Notes: generated from the sequence alone by a model not told the origin. A stretch of 64,000 nt of DNA from Bacteroidota bacterium (GCA_026391805.1 JAPLDJ010000024.1:79020-143019), one strand, 5' to 3'; positions 1 to 9,765 are shown, counted from the first letter of the stretch. Translations and numbers: made by a program.

Positions 1-933
1 CACATTTTTCCCGGCTTCATCCGCCCGGATCGATTCACACGACTTCAGCGCCGCGGAAAAATAGGTTTCGATGGCCGATTGCGTGATCTCCCTTATCCCT
101 AAGCTTTCATAAACTTTCTTTACCCGGGCGATCTTTTCGCCGGCTGGCATGAGCTTGTCCGAAAAACAGGCATCAAGCTCTTCTTTTTCTTTTGACCCTG
201 CCAGTTCATAGGCTTTCAGGAGCAGGAATGTCTTTTTTCCGGCAAGGATGTCGCCGCCGGTCTCTTTTCCGAATTTTTTTTCATCCCCGAAAACATCCAG
301 GAGGTCATCCTGGAGCTGAAAGGCCATGCCGATATTCTCTCCGAACGATCGGGCTTTTTCTGCTTCGGCATCAGGGGCCTTTGCGACAAGGGCGCCGAGC
401 TTAAGGCTGCAACCAAGCAGAACTGCGGTTTTCAGCCGGATCATCTCCAGGTATTCTGTGATACTGACATCTTTCCGCGCTTCAAAATCCATGTCGTACT
501 GCTGTCCTTCACAAACCCGGCGTGCTGTTTGTGTAAACAGCGTCAATGCCGACGGAAGCACTTCCTTTGGAACCGATGAAAGGTATTCACAGGCCATTGC
601 GAACATGGTATCGCCCGACAGGATGGCCACACTTGTATTCCATTTCTTAAAAACAGTTTCTCTTCCGCGGCGTAGCTGGGCCTGGTCCATGATGTCATCA
701 TGAAGCAGGGTGAAGTTGTGGAAGAGTTCGATGGCGAGAAGTGCAGGCTTCGCCTGACCGGGATCGCCATTAAAGAGGTCACACCCTATCAGGACCAGCA
801 GGGGCCGGATCCGTTTTCCCCCTGCCCCGAGGGTATAGGAAATGGGCTCATAGAGGCTGGCCGGTTCAGCGGAGAAGGATTCCTTTTCAAAGGTCCCTTT
901 GACAATTGCCTGCAGCTCTTCGATGGAATGCAT
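1..933 (-). CDS. Polyprenyl (farnesyl/geranylgeranyl) diphosphate synthase, 3' end cut by window edge
   Basis: All-trans polyprenyl diphosphate synthase that condenses isopentenyl diphosphate with an allylic diphosphate in cytoplasmic isoprenoid synthesis. The frame reads from an ATG at 933 without a stop to base 1, giving 311 codons, so only the C-terminal end is missing (family length about 325). Visible motifs are GGKRIRPLL near residue 40, the first Asp-rich motif HDDIMD near residue 84, and the second, QDDLLD, near residue 210. The start lies 3 bases after the rmlA stop, so the two are probably one transcript. Chain length cannot be decided from the motifs alone. Confidence 0.93.
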   Translation of the reverse strand, partial: MHSIEELQAIVKGTFEKESFSAEPASLYEPISYTLGAGGKRIRPLLVLIGCDLFNGDPGQAKPALLAIELFHNFTLLHDDIMDQAQLRRGRETVFKKWNTSVAILSGDTMFAMACEYLSSVPKEVLPSALTLFTQTARRVCEGQQYDMDFEARKDVSITEYLEMIRLKTAVLLGCSLKLGALVAKAPDAEAEKARSFGENIGMAFQLQDDLLDVFGDEKKFGKETGGDILAGKKTFLLLKAYELAGSKEKEELDACFSDKLMPAGEKIARVKKVYESLGIREITQSAIETYFSAALKSCESIRADEAGKNV

Positions 934-936
934 GGA

Positions 937-1812
937 TCAGAGGTTAAAAGGATCTTCCACCATATTGAGCAGGTACTGACCGTATCCGCTTTTCAGCAGG
1001 GGCTGGGCGATCTTTTCCAGCTGGGCGCGGTCGATGTAATTCATCCGGTAGGCCACCTCCTCGATGCAGCCGATCTTCAGTCCCTGCCGGTTCTCGATCA
1101 CCTCCACGAACTGTGCTGCCTGCAGGAGCGATTCAAACGTCCCGGTGTCAAGCCATGCAACTCCACGGCTCAGGACTGCGACTTTTAATTTTCCGGCTTC
1201 CAGGTAATGCCGGTTCACATCGGTGATCTCGTATTCGCCACGGGCGCTGGGTTTGATGTTCTTTGCAACGTCAACCACGGAATTATCATAAAAATAGAGC
1301 CCGGGAACTGCGAAGTTCGACTTCGGCTGTTTCGGTTTTTCTTCAATGGAAATGGCTTTCAGGTTGCTGTCGAATTCCACGACCCCGTAACGTTCCGGGT
1401 CGTTTACATGATAGGCAAAAACCACTCCGCCCTCAGGATCGTTGTTCTCCTGCATCGTCTGCGGAAGCCCTCGTCCGTAAAAGATATTATCGCCAAGGAT
1501 CAGCGCAGCCTTTTCTTTCCCGATAAAATGTTCCCCGATCACAAAGGCCTGGGCAAGTCCGTTCGGAACTACCTGCTGTGCATAGGAGAATGAACAGCCA
1601 AGGCTGGAACCGTCACCGAGTAATTTTTCAAAATTGGGCAGATCGTAAGGGGTGGAGATGATCAGGATATCGCGGATCCCTGCTGTCATGAGCACCGACA
1701 GGGGATAATAGATCATCGGCTTATCGTAGATCGGCATCAGCTGTTTACTCACCGCCAGCGTCAGCGGGTGCAGGCGCGTTCCTGAACCACCGGCAAGAAT
1801 TATTCCTTTCAT
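937..1812 (-). CDS. rmlA: Glucose-1-phosphate thymidylyltransferase
   Basis: Makes dTDP-glucose and PPi from dTTP and glucose 1-phosphate, the first step of dTDP-L-rhamnose (or other dTDP-sugar) synthesis. It has 291 residues, the normal family length. The N-terminal nucleotide-binding motif [13 protein letters not shown] starts near residue 6, followed by [17 protein letters not shown], the signature of the short RmlA type. The downstream neighbour is a polyprenyl synthetase; no rmlB, C or D is seen, so the rest of the pathway lies elsewhere. ATG start at 1812. Confidence 0.97.
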   Translation of the reverse strand: MKGIILAGGSGTRLHPLTLAVSKQLMPIYDKPMIYYPLSVLMTAGIRDILIISTPYDLPNFEKLLGDGSSLGCSFSYAQQVVPNGLAQAFVIGEHFIGKEKAALILGDNIFYGRGLPQTMQENNDPEGGVVFAYHVNDPERYGVVEFDSNLKAISIEEKPKQPKSNFAVPGLYFYDNSVVDVAKNIKPSARGEYEITDVNRHYLEAGKLKVAVLSRGVAWLDTGTFESLLQAAQFVEVIENRQGLKIGCIEEVAYRMNYIDRAQLEKIAQPLLKSGYGQYLLNMVEDPFNL

Positions 1813-1844
1813 TTGTTTGCTATATTATTTTAAAAATTCTCCAA

Positions 1845-1960
1845 AGTCAGTCGGCAGTCCTCAGTCGGCAGTCCTCAGTCGGCAGTCCTATCCATCATTC
1901 TGTACTTTTGCATCTTGCATTCCCGCATTCAGCATTCCTACATTCCCGCATTCTCTTCTT
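1845..1960. repeat. CAGTCGG and GCATTC short-repeat cluster
   Basis: Three imperfect copies of AGTCGGCAGTCCTC lie at 1845-1888, followed by a GCATTC-rich run at 1910-1957 (gcattcccgcattc occurs with variants). The second run forms the 3' end and stop codon of the downstream exporter gene, whose last residues (NAGM) are encoded by it. The CAGTCGG family recurs at 11002, 21070, 38006, 38187 and 38748. Confidence 0.8.
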
Positions 1961-4313
1961 CCTCTTCCTCCCTGTAAATATCGATCATCGGTTTCTTCTC
2001 CTCGAAGGCTTTGGTCGTACTCCATTTATCAAGGGTAAGGAGGAGCGAAGGCAGGATGAACATGTTCAGGAGACCGGCCACCAGCAATGTAAAGGAGATG
2101 AGAAATCCCAGGGACTGTGTTCCGCCGAAGGAAGAGAGCACAAAGATCCCGAAGCCGAAAAAGAGCACCGTGGAGGAGTAGATCATGCTGTAGCCCGTTT
2201 CTTTCAATGCGGATATAACCGATGAAGGAATATCGTGGTGTGTATGTTTCAGCTGAAGCCTGTAGCGCGACAGGTACTGGATGGAGTTATCCACGGAAAT
2301 TCCGAGTGCGACGCTGAAAATAAGGATGGTGGAAGGTTTGATGGGGATCCCGGCATATCCCATCAGGGCCGCCGTCATCAGCTGCGGTATCAGGTTTGGA
2401 ACCAGCGAGATCAGGATCATCCTCCAGGAGGTAAATAAAAATGCAAGCAGGATCGCGATCACAACCACGGCAAGCAGAATGCTCTCCCAGAGGTTGCGAA
2501 TGAGAAAGTTCGTTCCTTTCAGGAATACGACACTGGTCCCTGTAAGGGTGACGGTATATTTTGCAGGGGGGAATATGGAATCGATCTTTGGCTTAAGGTT
2601 CGTCTGTATCCGCTCGATTTCCGGAGTTCCGATGTTTGCCATCTGCACCGAAATTCTTGTAACCTGGTAATTTGAATCAATGAAATTCCTGACCAGGTTT
2701 TTCTTCTTCGATTTCAGGTCGGGAATGTAACTGGCCATGAATGTCAGCTCGCCCGAACTGGGAAGATTGTAGTTGTTCGTATCCCCGTTGTAAAAGGCCA
2801 TCTTGGCCATCTTAATGACTTCGACGATGGACAAGGGTCTTGAAAGTTCAGGATAGGTTGCAAGCGTATCCTGGAGCCGGTCGATACGCCTGAGTGTTGC
2901 CAGGGTGAAAACTCCTTTTTTCCGCTTTGCATCGACGGTGATCTCGAGTGGCATGATCCCCTTAAAGTTTTGCTCGAAGAACATCAGGTCCTTATAAAGG
3001 GCATCGCGTTTCGGAATGTCGTCCATGACCCTGCCGGTAGTATGAAGCCTCAGGGTTCCGAAAACAGCGATAAGCATAAAGATCCCGGTAGTGATGTAGA
3101 TTGTATTCCTGCGGGTGTTCACCCAAATCACAGCCTTGTCAATGATGATCTTGGCAAAGCTGTGTTCCAGGTGTTTTGTGTCTTTTTTCTCTGGGGGCTT
3201 GATGTAACTGAAGAAGATGGGAACAAGGGTGAGGGAAAGAACATAAACCACCAGGATGTTCAGTGAAGCAATCATCCCGAACTCGACCAGCAGCTTGTTG
3301 TTGGTGATGATAAAAGCCGCAAACCCGGTAGCTGTTGCAGCATTGGTGAGCAGGTTCGCTTTCCCGATCCGTTCGATTACCCGCGATAAGGATTTTACTT
3401 TGTTCCCGTGGTGCCGGAATTCGTAATGGTATTTGTTCAGGAGGAAGATGCAGTTTTCCACCCCGATCACAATGATCAGCGGGGGAATGATCCCGGTAAG
3501 AATGGTGATCTTGTATCCGAAAAGAACAATGAAACCGACTGCCCAGATCACGCTGATCACGATGATGATCATCGGGAAGAGGACCGCTTTGTACGACCGG
3601 AAGAAAATATAGAGAAATACGGCAGCAACCAACAATGCGAGCAGGACAAATAGTTTCAGCTCATCTTCCACCTTCTTCGAGGTAACGGTACGGATGTAAG
3701 GCAGCCCGGAATAATGGACGGGTATGTTATATTTGGAACCGAAACTGTCGGCCGTGGTCTTTATATTTTTGATCAGTTGTATCCTGCTCTTGTTGTTGAT
3801 CTCATTCTTGCTGATGGTGACCATCATGATGGTCGCCCCGGTAGCCTGGTTATAAATCAGGTTGCGATAAAGCGGAATCGACCAGATGACCTTCTTCAGG
3901 CTGTCGGCCTCCGCCTGGCTTTTCGGCTTTACCGGCGTAACGGAGATGAACTCAAACTTCTTGAGAGAATCATTTTTCCGGAGGTTGAAAAGACGTGTAT
4001 TGGAAAGAACTTCTTCAACACCCTTGATCTTCCTGATCTTTCCGGAAAGGTCGTACCAGTCGTTGAATTTGTTCAGGGTAAAAAGGTTCTTGTCCTCGAT
4101 GCCGATAAACAATACGGACCCGTCCTCGCCAAACTGCTTTTTAAAGTTTTCGTAGATGATGGTAGTGCTGTCGGATGCCGGGAGCATCCTCGCCATTTCA
4201 TAAGAAAGTTTTACTTCCCGGGCCTTGTAGCCCATAAACAGGGTTATCAGCCCGATTACGATCAGGATAAAAACACGATCACGCAGAATATGCCGTACCA
4301 GAAAATGCCACAC
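1938..4313 (-). CDS. RND-superfamily exporter (MMPL/HpnN-like)
   Basis: Inner-membrane exporter of the RND/MMPL superfamily, of the kind proposed to move lipids or other hydrophobic molecules. The architecture is duplicated: an N-terminal TM, a periplasmic loop domain, a five- to six-TM bundle (starting at LKLFVLLALLVAAVFLYIFF), then the same again ending near VAGLLNMFILPSLLLTLDKW. The reading frame is open up to a TTG at 4430, but the residues before VWHFLVRHILRDRVF do not look like family sequence. The GTG at 4313 gives the usual short N-terminus (791 aa), and a promoter-like TAACTTCG lies just upstream. The substrate is unknown. Its C-terminal tail of Glu residues and NAGM comes from an intergenic repeat. 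Confidence 0.88.
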   Translation of the reverse strand: MWHFLVRHILRDRVFILIVIGLITLFMGYKAREVKLSYEMARMLPASDSTTIIYENFKKQFGEDGSVLFIGIEDKNLFTLNKFNDWYDLSGKIRKIKGVEEVLSNTRLFNLRKNDSLKKFEFISVTPVKPKSQAEADSLKKVIWSIPLYRNLIYNQATGATIMMVTISKNEINNKSRIQLIKNIKTTADSFGSKYNIPVHYSGLPYIRTVTSKKVEDELKLFVLLALLVAAVFLYIFFRSYKAVLFPMIIIVISVIWAVGFIVLFGYKITILTGIIPPLIIVIGVENCIFLLNKYHYEFRHHGNKVKSLSRVIERIGKANLLTNAATATGFAAFIITNNKLLVEFGMIASLNILVVYVLSLTLVPIFFSYIKPPEKKDTKHLEHSFAKIIIDKAVIWVNTRRNTIYITTGIFMLIAVFGTLRLHTTGRVMDDIPKRDALYKDLMFFEQNFKGIMPLEITVDAKRKKGVFTLATLRRIDRLQDTLATYPELSRPLSIVEVIKMAKMAFYNGDTNNYNLPSSGELTFMASYIPDLKSKKKNLVRNFIDSNYQVTRISVQMANIGTPEIERIQTNLKPKIDSIFPPAKYTVTLTGTSVVFLKGTNFLIRNLWESILLAVVVIAILLAFLFTSWRMILISLVPNLIPQLMTAALMGYAGIPIKPSTILIFSVALGISVDNSIQYLSRYRLQLKHTHHDIPSSVISALKETGYSMIYSSTVLFFGFGIFVLSSFGGTQSLGFLISFTLLVAGLLNMFILPSLLLTLDKWSTTKAFEEKKPMIDIYREEEEEENAGM

Positions 4314-4483
4314 ATGAATAGAATTGGGGCACGAAGTTAAGATTTTATCCGAAAAGTTGATCCAATCTCCGCTATTATCTGGTAATAGTTGGTATTTTTG
4401 TTTTGATGAATTAATATCATTTTTCGACAACGATTACTCCAGATAAACAATTCATAATTGAGCTTATACCAAAGATCCAATTA

Positions 4484-4580
4484 TTTTGGACTAAAGTCCA
4501 TAAATAACTAGCTTTCAATTACCCCGGCCTTAAGGCCGGGGTAAGGCATAAAGATGATAATAAGGGCTTTAGCCCAAAAG
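4484..4580. repeat. Triple-palindrome intergenic element
   Basis: The 312 bases between the divergent exporter and dehydrogenase genes hold three consecutive palindromes. These are GGACTaaAGTCC at 4488-4499, a perfect 24-base palindrome (TACCCCGGCCTT and its complement) at 4520-4543, and GGGCTttAGCCC at 4564-4575. Together they look like one dispersed, non-coding hairpin element; no gene is seen in the gap. Confidence 0.75.
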
Positions 4581-4625
4581 ATAAAACTATAGATAACTTT
4601 TCTGAGTGTTCTCATAATTCGTAAA

Positions 4626-5573
4626 TTGAAACGCGTTCTCTTCATCGACTCCGTCCATCACCTGATCCGTGAGGAATTGACCTCACATGGATTTACCTGT
4701 GATTTTTTCCCCGATCTGACGAAGGAGAAACTGGAAGAGATCATTCCCGGCTACTTCGGGATCATCATCCGGAGTAAATTCCGGCTGGACGAGGCCCTGC
4801 TTTCGAAAACAACTTCTTTGCGCTTCATCGGAAGGGCCGGGGCCGGGATGGAGAACATTGATGTTCCATTTGCAGAAAGCCGTGGGATCCTCTGTCTGAA
4901 CTCACCTGAGGGTAACCGGGATGCTGTGGGTGAGCACACCATCGGGATGCTGCTTTCGCTGATGAACAACATGCGACGGGCCGACAGGCAGGTGAGGGAA
5001 GGAACATGGATCCGTGAAGATAACCGCGGAACGGAGATCAAAGGCAAAACGGTCGGGATCATCGGGTACGGGAACATGGGCAGTGCCTTTGCCCAACGGC
5101 TGAAAGGATTTGAAGCAGATGTAATTTCCTGGGATAAATATAAAAAGGATTATTCCGACGGCAATACCCGGGAAACTACCATGGAGGAGATCTTTGATTC
5201 GGCCGACATTCTGAGCCTTCATATTCCGCTTACGGACGAGACCCGCGGTTTATGCGATACCGTATTTTTCAAACGGTTCAGGAAAAATATCTGGTTCCTC
5301 AATACATCCCGCGGTCCCATTGTGAATACCCGCGATCTGGCGGACCAGCTAAAGTCGGGAAAGATCCTTGGCGCCGCCCTGGATGTTCTCGAATATGAAG
5401 ATGCTTCATTTGAAGGATTATCAGCGCAATTTCCCCAGGCGTTCCAATTTCTTCTTGATTCCGACCGGGTCATCCTTACTCCCCATATTGCCGGCTGGAC
5501 GACAGAGTCGAAGATCAGGCTTGCGGAAGTCCTGGTGGGGAAGATCCTGAAGGTGTTCCCGGATGGACGGTAG
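4626..5573 (+). CDS. D-3-phosphoglycerate dehydrogenase-like 2-hydroxyacid dehydrogenase
   Basis: NAD-dependent D-isomer 2-hydroxyacid dehydrogenase of 315 residues, closest in appearance to short (type III) phosphoglycerate dehydrogenases of serine synthesis that lack the ACT domain. It shows the Rossmann motif GIIGYGNMG near residue 146, the substrate-binding region RAGAGMENID, NTSRGPIV with the catalytic Arg, and the catalytic His in TPHIAGW near residue 290. The apparent start is a TTG at 4626; no in-frame ATG lies close. No serB or serC is adjacent, so assignment to serine synthesis is inference. Confidence 0.88.
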   Translation: MKRVLFIDSVHHLIREELTSHGFTCDFFPDLTKEKLEEIIPGYFGIIIRSKFRLDEALLSKTTSLRFIGRAGAGMENIDVPFAESRGILCLNSPEGNRDAVGEHTIGMLLSLMNNMRRADRQVREGTWIREDNRGTEIKGKTVGIIGYGNMGSAFAQRLKGFEADVISWDKYKKDYSDGNTRETTMEEIFDSADILSLHIPLTDETRGLCDTVFFKRFRKNIWFLNTSRGPIVNTRDLADQLKSGKILGAALDVLEYEDASFEGLSAQFPQAFQFLLDSDRVILTPHIAGWTTESKIRLAEVLVGKILKVFPDGR

Positions 5574-5579
5574 CGGTTT

Positions 5580-5766
5580 ACGGGATACGTCACACGTCAT
5601 ACGTCACACGTCATACGTCATACGTCATAAGACATACGTAATTAAACTATTTTTGCAATTTCGCTTTTCGCTTTTCGCCATTCGCTATTAATTTTTTCAC
5701 CACATTAGGCACAATAGGGCACAATAGTTTCGTGGATTTTCGTGTCTTCTTCGTGGAATTTTGTGT
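5580..5766. repeat. Three adjacent short-repeat families
   Basis: Between the dehydrogenase and phosphofructokinase genes lie three unrelated repeat words. They are (A)TACGTCACACGTC-type units at 5583-5640, TTCGCTTTTCGC units at 5659-5690 (the same word recurs at 50608-50640), and a GGCACAATAG/TTTCGTGGATTTTCGTG run at 5698-5765. No coding sequence is supported before 5828. Confidence 0.8.
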
Positions 5767-5774
5767 AATAAACT

Positions 5775-5806
5775 TTTGCCCGGTTTTTAAAAAACATGTA
5801 CGTTTG
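5775..5806 (+). promoter_or_regulatory. Bacteroidota sigma-type promoter for phosphofructokinase
   Basis: TTTG at 5775-5778, a 20-base spacer, then TACGTTTG at 5799-5806, an exact match to the phylum's -33/-7 consensus. It places transcription start near 5813 and supports translation from the ATG at 5828 rather than the open frame that begins at 5732. Confidence 0.8.
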
Positions 5807-5827
5807 CTGTCTGAAAATCTGAACGCC

Positions 5828-7060
5828 ATGAAACAGGACCAGAAGCTCTTCAAAGGGAAAACCCTTGCAATTCTCTCGGGCGGAGGCGACACTCCCGCCA
5901 TCAACCACAGCATCGAATCAATCCGGAACCGGGCTTCACTGCTCGGTTTTAAAGTATATGGCGTGAGGAAGGGATGGAAAGGATTACTTGGCGACGGAGA
6001 TATCGTGGACCTGACCAACCAGCCCTACGACGGTTGGTATGGCGGTACGGCGCTGCGTTCAAGCCGCACCAACCCGTTTCCGTCAAAGAAAAACCCGGAA
6101 AGCCGGGTACCTCAGGTGCTGAAGAACCTTGAACGCTACAAGATCGATGTTCTGGTCACGATCGGGGGGGATGATACCAACGGGGCAGCAAAGCGGCTTT
6201 TCGAAACCGAAGGCATCCCGGTGATCGGTTACCCGAAAACCATCGATAATGATCTGCGGACACATACGATGCATTCGTACAAAGGAAAAGAAATTGAAGC
6301 TGTCATGTGCCCCGGGTTCCCTTCCGCGGCAAAGGCCATCTCCGAGTTCACCTCCAAGATCAAAACCACGGCTGAATCGCATTCCCGGATCATCGTTATG
6401 GAAGTCATGGGACGCGATGCCGGATGGCTTACCGGCAGCGCCATTTTTGGCGGCGGGAAACTCGGCCTGGTGCCTGAATTTGAGATGACGCGGGAACGGA
6501 AAGAGGTCTTTTTTGAGACCGTTAAAGAGGCTTATATGAAATCCCGGAATAAATACCTGGTTATTCCTGTTTCGGAAGGTGTACGCTGGTATGATGAAAA
6601 AACCGGGAAGGTGGATGTGGTCTATGCAAGCTCTGAAGTGGATGAATACGGACATCCACGGTTTGGCGGGATCAGCGGGATCATTGCTTCCGAGATTTAT
6701 GGCAAGCTGGGCATCGAGGCCCGCGCCCAGATCTCCGGTTATTATCCCCGGGCAGGCCATTGCCGGAAATACGACCGCCGTCTTACCGCCACCCTGGCCG
6801 ATAAGGTGGTGGACCTTCTGCTCCGCGAAGATTACGGACAAATGCCTGTCCTGAAAAAGATCGTTCCCTTTATGGAACTGGAAGAATTCAATACAGCATC
6901 GATCGACATGGGTACCGTGGGGAACAAGCCGCTTCCGGAAGAATATTACAACATCGAAAAGTTTTCGTTTACCGACGCCTACCGCGACTTCCTTGCAAAT
7001 ATCCTTGAACAGCCGGCCACAGAGGATTTCAGGTATGATTTTCCGGTTGTAATACCTTAA
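5828..7060 (+). CDS. 6-phosphofructokinase, probably PPi-dependent
   Basis: Phosphorylates fructose 6-phosphate in glycolysis. It is a 410-residue PFK-family protein with LSGGGDTPAINH at the phosphate-binding N-terminus, GGDDTNGAA near residue 110 and PKTIDNDL near residue 125. An Asp where ATP enzymes have Gly (GGDG to GGDD), and Lys in the PKTIDND motif, are the family markers of pyrophosphate use; the phosphate donor is inferred from these residues. Start chosen at 5828 because of the promoter just upstream. Confidence 0.9.
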   Translation: MKQDQKLFKGKTLAILSGGGDTPAINHSIESIRNRASLLGFKVYGVRKGWKGLLGDGDIVDLTNQPYDGWYGGTALRSSRTNPFPSKKNPESRVPQVLKNLERYKIDVLVTIGGDDTNGAAKRLFETEGIPVIGYPKTIDNDLRTHTMHSYKGKEIEAVMCPGFPSAAKAISEFTSKIKTTAESHSRIIVMEVMGRDAGWLTGSAIFGGGKLGLVPEFEMTRERKEVFFETVKEAYMKSRNKYLVIPVSEGVRWYDEKTGKVDVVYASSEVDEYGHPRFGGISGIIASEIYGKLGIEARAQISGYYPRAGHCRKYDRRLTATLADKVVDLLLREDYGQMPVLKKIVPFMELEEFNTASIDMGTVGNKPLPEEYYNIEKFSFTDAYRDFLANILEQPATEDFRYDFPVVIP

Positions 7061-7310
7061 TTGGTGAACTGGTGAACTGGTGAGTTGATGTGGGGTTTGC
7101 TTCGTCGCTTCGCTCCTCGCAATGACAACGGCCTGGGATTACGACAGGAGATTGCTTCGTCGTTTCACTCCTCGCAATTTTTTGAACCATGATTGATGAA
7201 ACGATAAATTTATTGCGAGGTCCGATTTCATCGGGCCGAAGCAATCCCCATCATTATTATAACTGCTTGTCATTGCGAGCGAAGCGAAGCAACCTCCATT
7301 AGACACAAAA
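7061..7310. repeat. GGTGAACT repeats and ATTGCGAG palindromic elements
   Basis: Directly after the phosphofructokinase stop come three GGTGAACT-type units (7063-7088). Copies of the CGAAGCAATC/ATTGCGAG element follow in both orientations: 7101-7126, 7150-7176, 7213-7249 and 7268-7300. The last contains ATTGCGAGCGAAGCGAAGC. The element recurs at 38093-38180. The GGTGAACT word is also found, reversed, inside mfd at 9918-9966. No gene is supported here. Confidence 0.8.
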
Positions 7311-7324
7311 AGGTTTTGACCCTG

Positions 7325-8629
7325 TCACTTTGCTTTCATCACCAGGTGAACGGTATTTCTTGTTTTTTGTTCCATAAGCACCATCCTTCCTTTTGTGATT
7401 CTTTTGATCGCGGCAGGAGTATAATGGCGGATGGTCAGCAGTTCCACATCTTCATTGTAGCGGATGGAATAATTTTCCTGAAGCATTGCAAGACTTCCGG
7501 ATGAGTCCAGGTGATCAGAATCCACGCAGACGGTGAAGGAGACCGCTGAATTCTGCATAAGGTTCACCTTAACACGGTTCCTGGCAAGGATGCTGAAGAT
7601 CTGGCTCAGGTTTTCCTCCAGGATGAAGGAAAAATCCCTTGGCGAAATGGAGATCAGCACCTGGTTGCGCTTGAGGATATAGATGGGAACAGGGACTTTC
7701 CATTCGGCCAGGTTTTCGATCGTGGTGCCTTCAAGGTGAGGCTTTAAAAAGGATTTCACCCGCAGGACAATGTTTGCATTCTCAAGCGGCTTGATTGTTT
7801 TGGGATGGATCACAGAGCCGCCGTAATAGGCCAGTTCTATGGCCTCGAGGTACGACAGCCGCTTCAGTTTCCGGGCATCCGGGAACCATTTCGGATCAGC
7901 ATTCATCACGCCCGGAACATCTTTCCAGATGGTCACCTCCCTTGTTTTCATCGAATGGGCCACAATTGCAGCCGTATAATCCGATCCTTCCCGTCCGAGT
8001 GTGGTAGCATTCCCGTCTGCATCACCCCCGATAAATCCCTGGATGACCACTACAATCCGTCTGGTGAAAGTGGAGCTGAAAAGAAAATCAAATTCCTTCC
8101 GTAAATTCCTTTCCGTTAACTCCCAGTCAACAGCAGCATCCCGGTAAGTCGAATCGGTCTTTATCAGTTCCCGGGCATCGAGAAGTTCTGACATTATCCC
8201 TAAAGACAAAAGATACGAATAAACGATCGCGCTTGAAAAAATCTCTCCGTTACTTACAATCTGGTCATATTCAAAATCGTATTCCTTCCGGAGGTTAGTA
8301 TTCAGAAGCCGTGCCTGAAGGTAGTCATTAAGCTTCTGAAGACCGTCCACCGCAATCATACAGCCTATCGGCTTATTGGGACCAAACAATTCATCCATGA
8401 TCATCATGTGGTAATCCCTGATCTTCTTATAAACCCTGGCCATGGCAACTGCATCGGAAGCCATGAAAAACTTTAACAGCTCTTCGAGAGCATTGGTCGT
8501 TTTGCCCATGGCTGAAACCACCATGGCAATGTTGTCATCCGGGAAACGCCGGATGATGGAAGCGACATTCCTGACCCCTGCAGCGCTGTTAACGGATGCA
8601 CCGCCGAATTTGAACACTTTGATATCCAT
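7325..8629 (-). CDS. lysC: Aspartate kinase (monofunctional)
   Basis: Phosphorylates L-aspartate, the committed step toward lysine, threonine and methionine. It has 434 residues: an amino-acid kinase domain opening with VFKFGGASV near residue 5, LGREGSDYTAA near residue 210, and a C-terminal region of about 130 residues that fits the ACT regulatory domains. There is no fused homoserine dehydrogenase or decarboxylase. It is divergent from fbp, with a 94-base gap. Which end product inhibits it cannot be read from the sequence. Confidence 0.93.
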   Translation of the reverse strand: MDIKVFKFGGASVNSAAGVRNVASIIRRFPDDNIAMVVSAMGKTTNALEELLKFFMASDAVAMARVYKKIRDYHMMIMDELFGPNKPIGCMIAVDGLQKLNDYLQARLLNTNLRKEYDFEYDQIVSNGEIFSSAIVYSYLLSLGIMSELLDARELIKTDSTYRDAAVDWELTERNLRKEFDFLFSSTFTRRIVVVIQGFIGGDADGNATTLGREGSDYTAAIVAHSMKTREVTIWKDVPGVMNADPKWFPDARKLKRLSYLEAIELAYYGGSVIHPKTIKPLENANIVLRVKSFLKPHLEGTTIENLAEWKVPVPIYILKRNQVLISISPRDFSFILEENLSQIFSILARNRVKVNLMQNSAVSFTVCVDSDHLDSSGSLAMLQENYSIRYNEDVELLTIRHYTPAAIKRITKGRMVLMEQKTRNTVHLVMKAK

Positions 8630-8697
8630 AAAACAAAAGTAGATAAAATCTTAATGCCCTCCTCCCTTATGCCGGAGCTGAAAGTGTCTATTTTTCC

Positions 8698-8705
8698 TAC
8701 CTTTG
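8698..8705 (+). promoter_or_regulatory. -7 element of fbp promoter
   Basis: TACCTTTG matches TAnnTTTG; no clear TTTG lies at -33. It is 18 bases before the ATG at 8724 and would overlap a start at 8703, which is why the shorter fbp start is used. Confidence 0.6.
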
Positions 8706-8723
8706 CAAACCAATCCACCAATT

Positions 8724-9746
8724 ATGAGATTTAAAACATTAACGGAATTCATCGTTGAGAAACAAGGGGAATATCCTCACGCTACCGGTGGCCTTACAAG
8801 GCTGTTGAATGACATCGGCATTGCGGCAAAATTTGTGAACAGGGAAGTCAACCGGGCGGGTCTTGGTGATGTGATGGGCTATGTGGGAGAAGTCAATGTG
8901 CAGGGAGAAGAGCAGAAAAAGCTGGATGTGTACGCCAACAACCAGTTTATTGCAGCCCTGAAATATGGTGGCGAATGCTGTGCCATCGGTTCGGAAGAGA
9001 ACGAGGAGATCATCACCTTTGATTCCGGAGTCTCCATGCACGGCAAATACGTTGTTGCCATGGATCCGCTCGACGGATCTTCCAACATCGAATCCAATGT
9101 TTCGATAGGGACACTCTTCTCGATTTATCTGCGGAGGACGGTTCGCGGGAAGGCCACGCTGGAAGATTTCCTGCAGCCCGGCAGGAACATGGTGGCAGCC
9201 GGGTATGTCCTCTACGGCTCATCAACAGTGCTTGTTTACTCGACAGGTAACGGCGTGAACGGTTTTACCCTTGATCCCTCGGTCGGACTTTTTATCCTGA
9301 GTCACCCGGATATGAAATATCCCGACGGCGGAAACATCTATTCCATCAATGAAGCCTCTTACAACAATTTTCCCGAAGGCGTAAAAAAATACATCAATTA
9401 CTGCCAGGAAGACGATCCTGCAACGAAACGCCCTTATTCGACACGTTACATCGGGTCGATGGTGGCTGATTTTCACCGGAACCTTGTCCGTGGTGGCATC
9501 TTCATGTACCCCGGAACCTCAAAAAGCCTGTTCGGAAAACTCCGGCTGCTCTACGAATGCAACCCCGTTGCATTCCTGGCAGAACAGGCAGGAGGGAAGG
9601 CTTCCGACGGGTTTTCCCGGATCCTGGACATCCAGCCCACATCGCTTCATCAGCGGGCGCCGTTGTTCGTAGGACCAACCAGCATGGTTGAAAAAGCGGA
9701 GGAATTCATGAAAGAATACGCCCCCGAATTTAAACCGAAGCACTAG
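8724..9746 (+). CDS. fbp: Fructose-1,6-bisphosphatase class I
   Basis: Hydrolyses fructose 1,6-bisphosphate to fructose 6-phosphate in gluconeogenesis. It has 340 residues, the usual class I length. The metal/phosphate motif [13 protein letters not shown] is at residues 113-125, and [12 protein letters not shown] and the C-terminal [11 protein letters not shown], both family signatures, are present. The promoter element overlaps the longer possible start, so translation probably begins at MRFKTLTEF. It lies beside a phosphofructokinase of the reversible PPi type, which makes separate control of the two directions a question. Confidence 0.96.
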   Translation: MRFKTLTEFIVEKQGEYPHATGGLTRLLNDIGIAAKFVNREVNRAGLGDVMGYVGEVNVQGEEQKKLDVYANNQFIAALKYGGECCAIGSEENEEIITFDSGVSMHGKYVVAMDPLDGSSNIESNVSIGTLFSIYLRRTVRGKATLEDFLQPGRNMVAAGYVLYGSSTVLVYSTGNGVNGFTLDPSVGLFILSHPDMKYPDGGNIYSINEASYNNFPEGVKKYINYCQEDDPATKRPYSTRYIGSMVADFHRNLVRGGIFMYPGTSKSLFGKLRLLYECNPVAFLAEQAGGKASDGFSRILDIQPTSLHQRAPLFVGPTSMVEKAEEFMKEYAPEFKPKH

Positions 9747-9765
9747 TAATTTTTACATTTCCTGC

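Noticed and set aside
700-1188. Plus-strand frame across the polyprenyl synthetase/rmlA junction
   Set aside because: Both minus-strand genes are clear family members; the plus-strand translation shows no conserved motif.
6083-6841. 252-codon open frame opposite the phosphofructokinase gene
   Set aside because: Antisense to conserved PFK motifs, with no protein family features.
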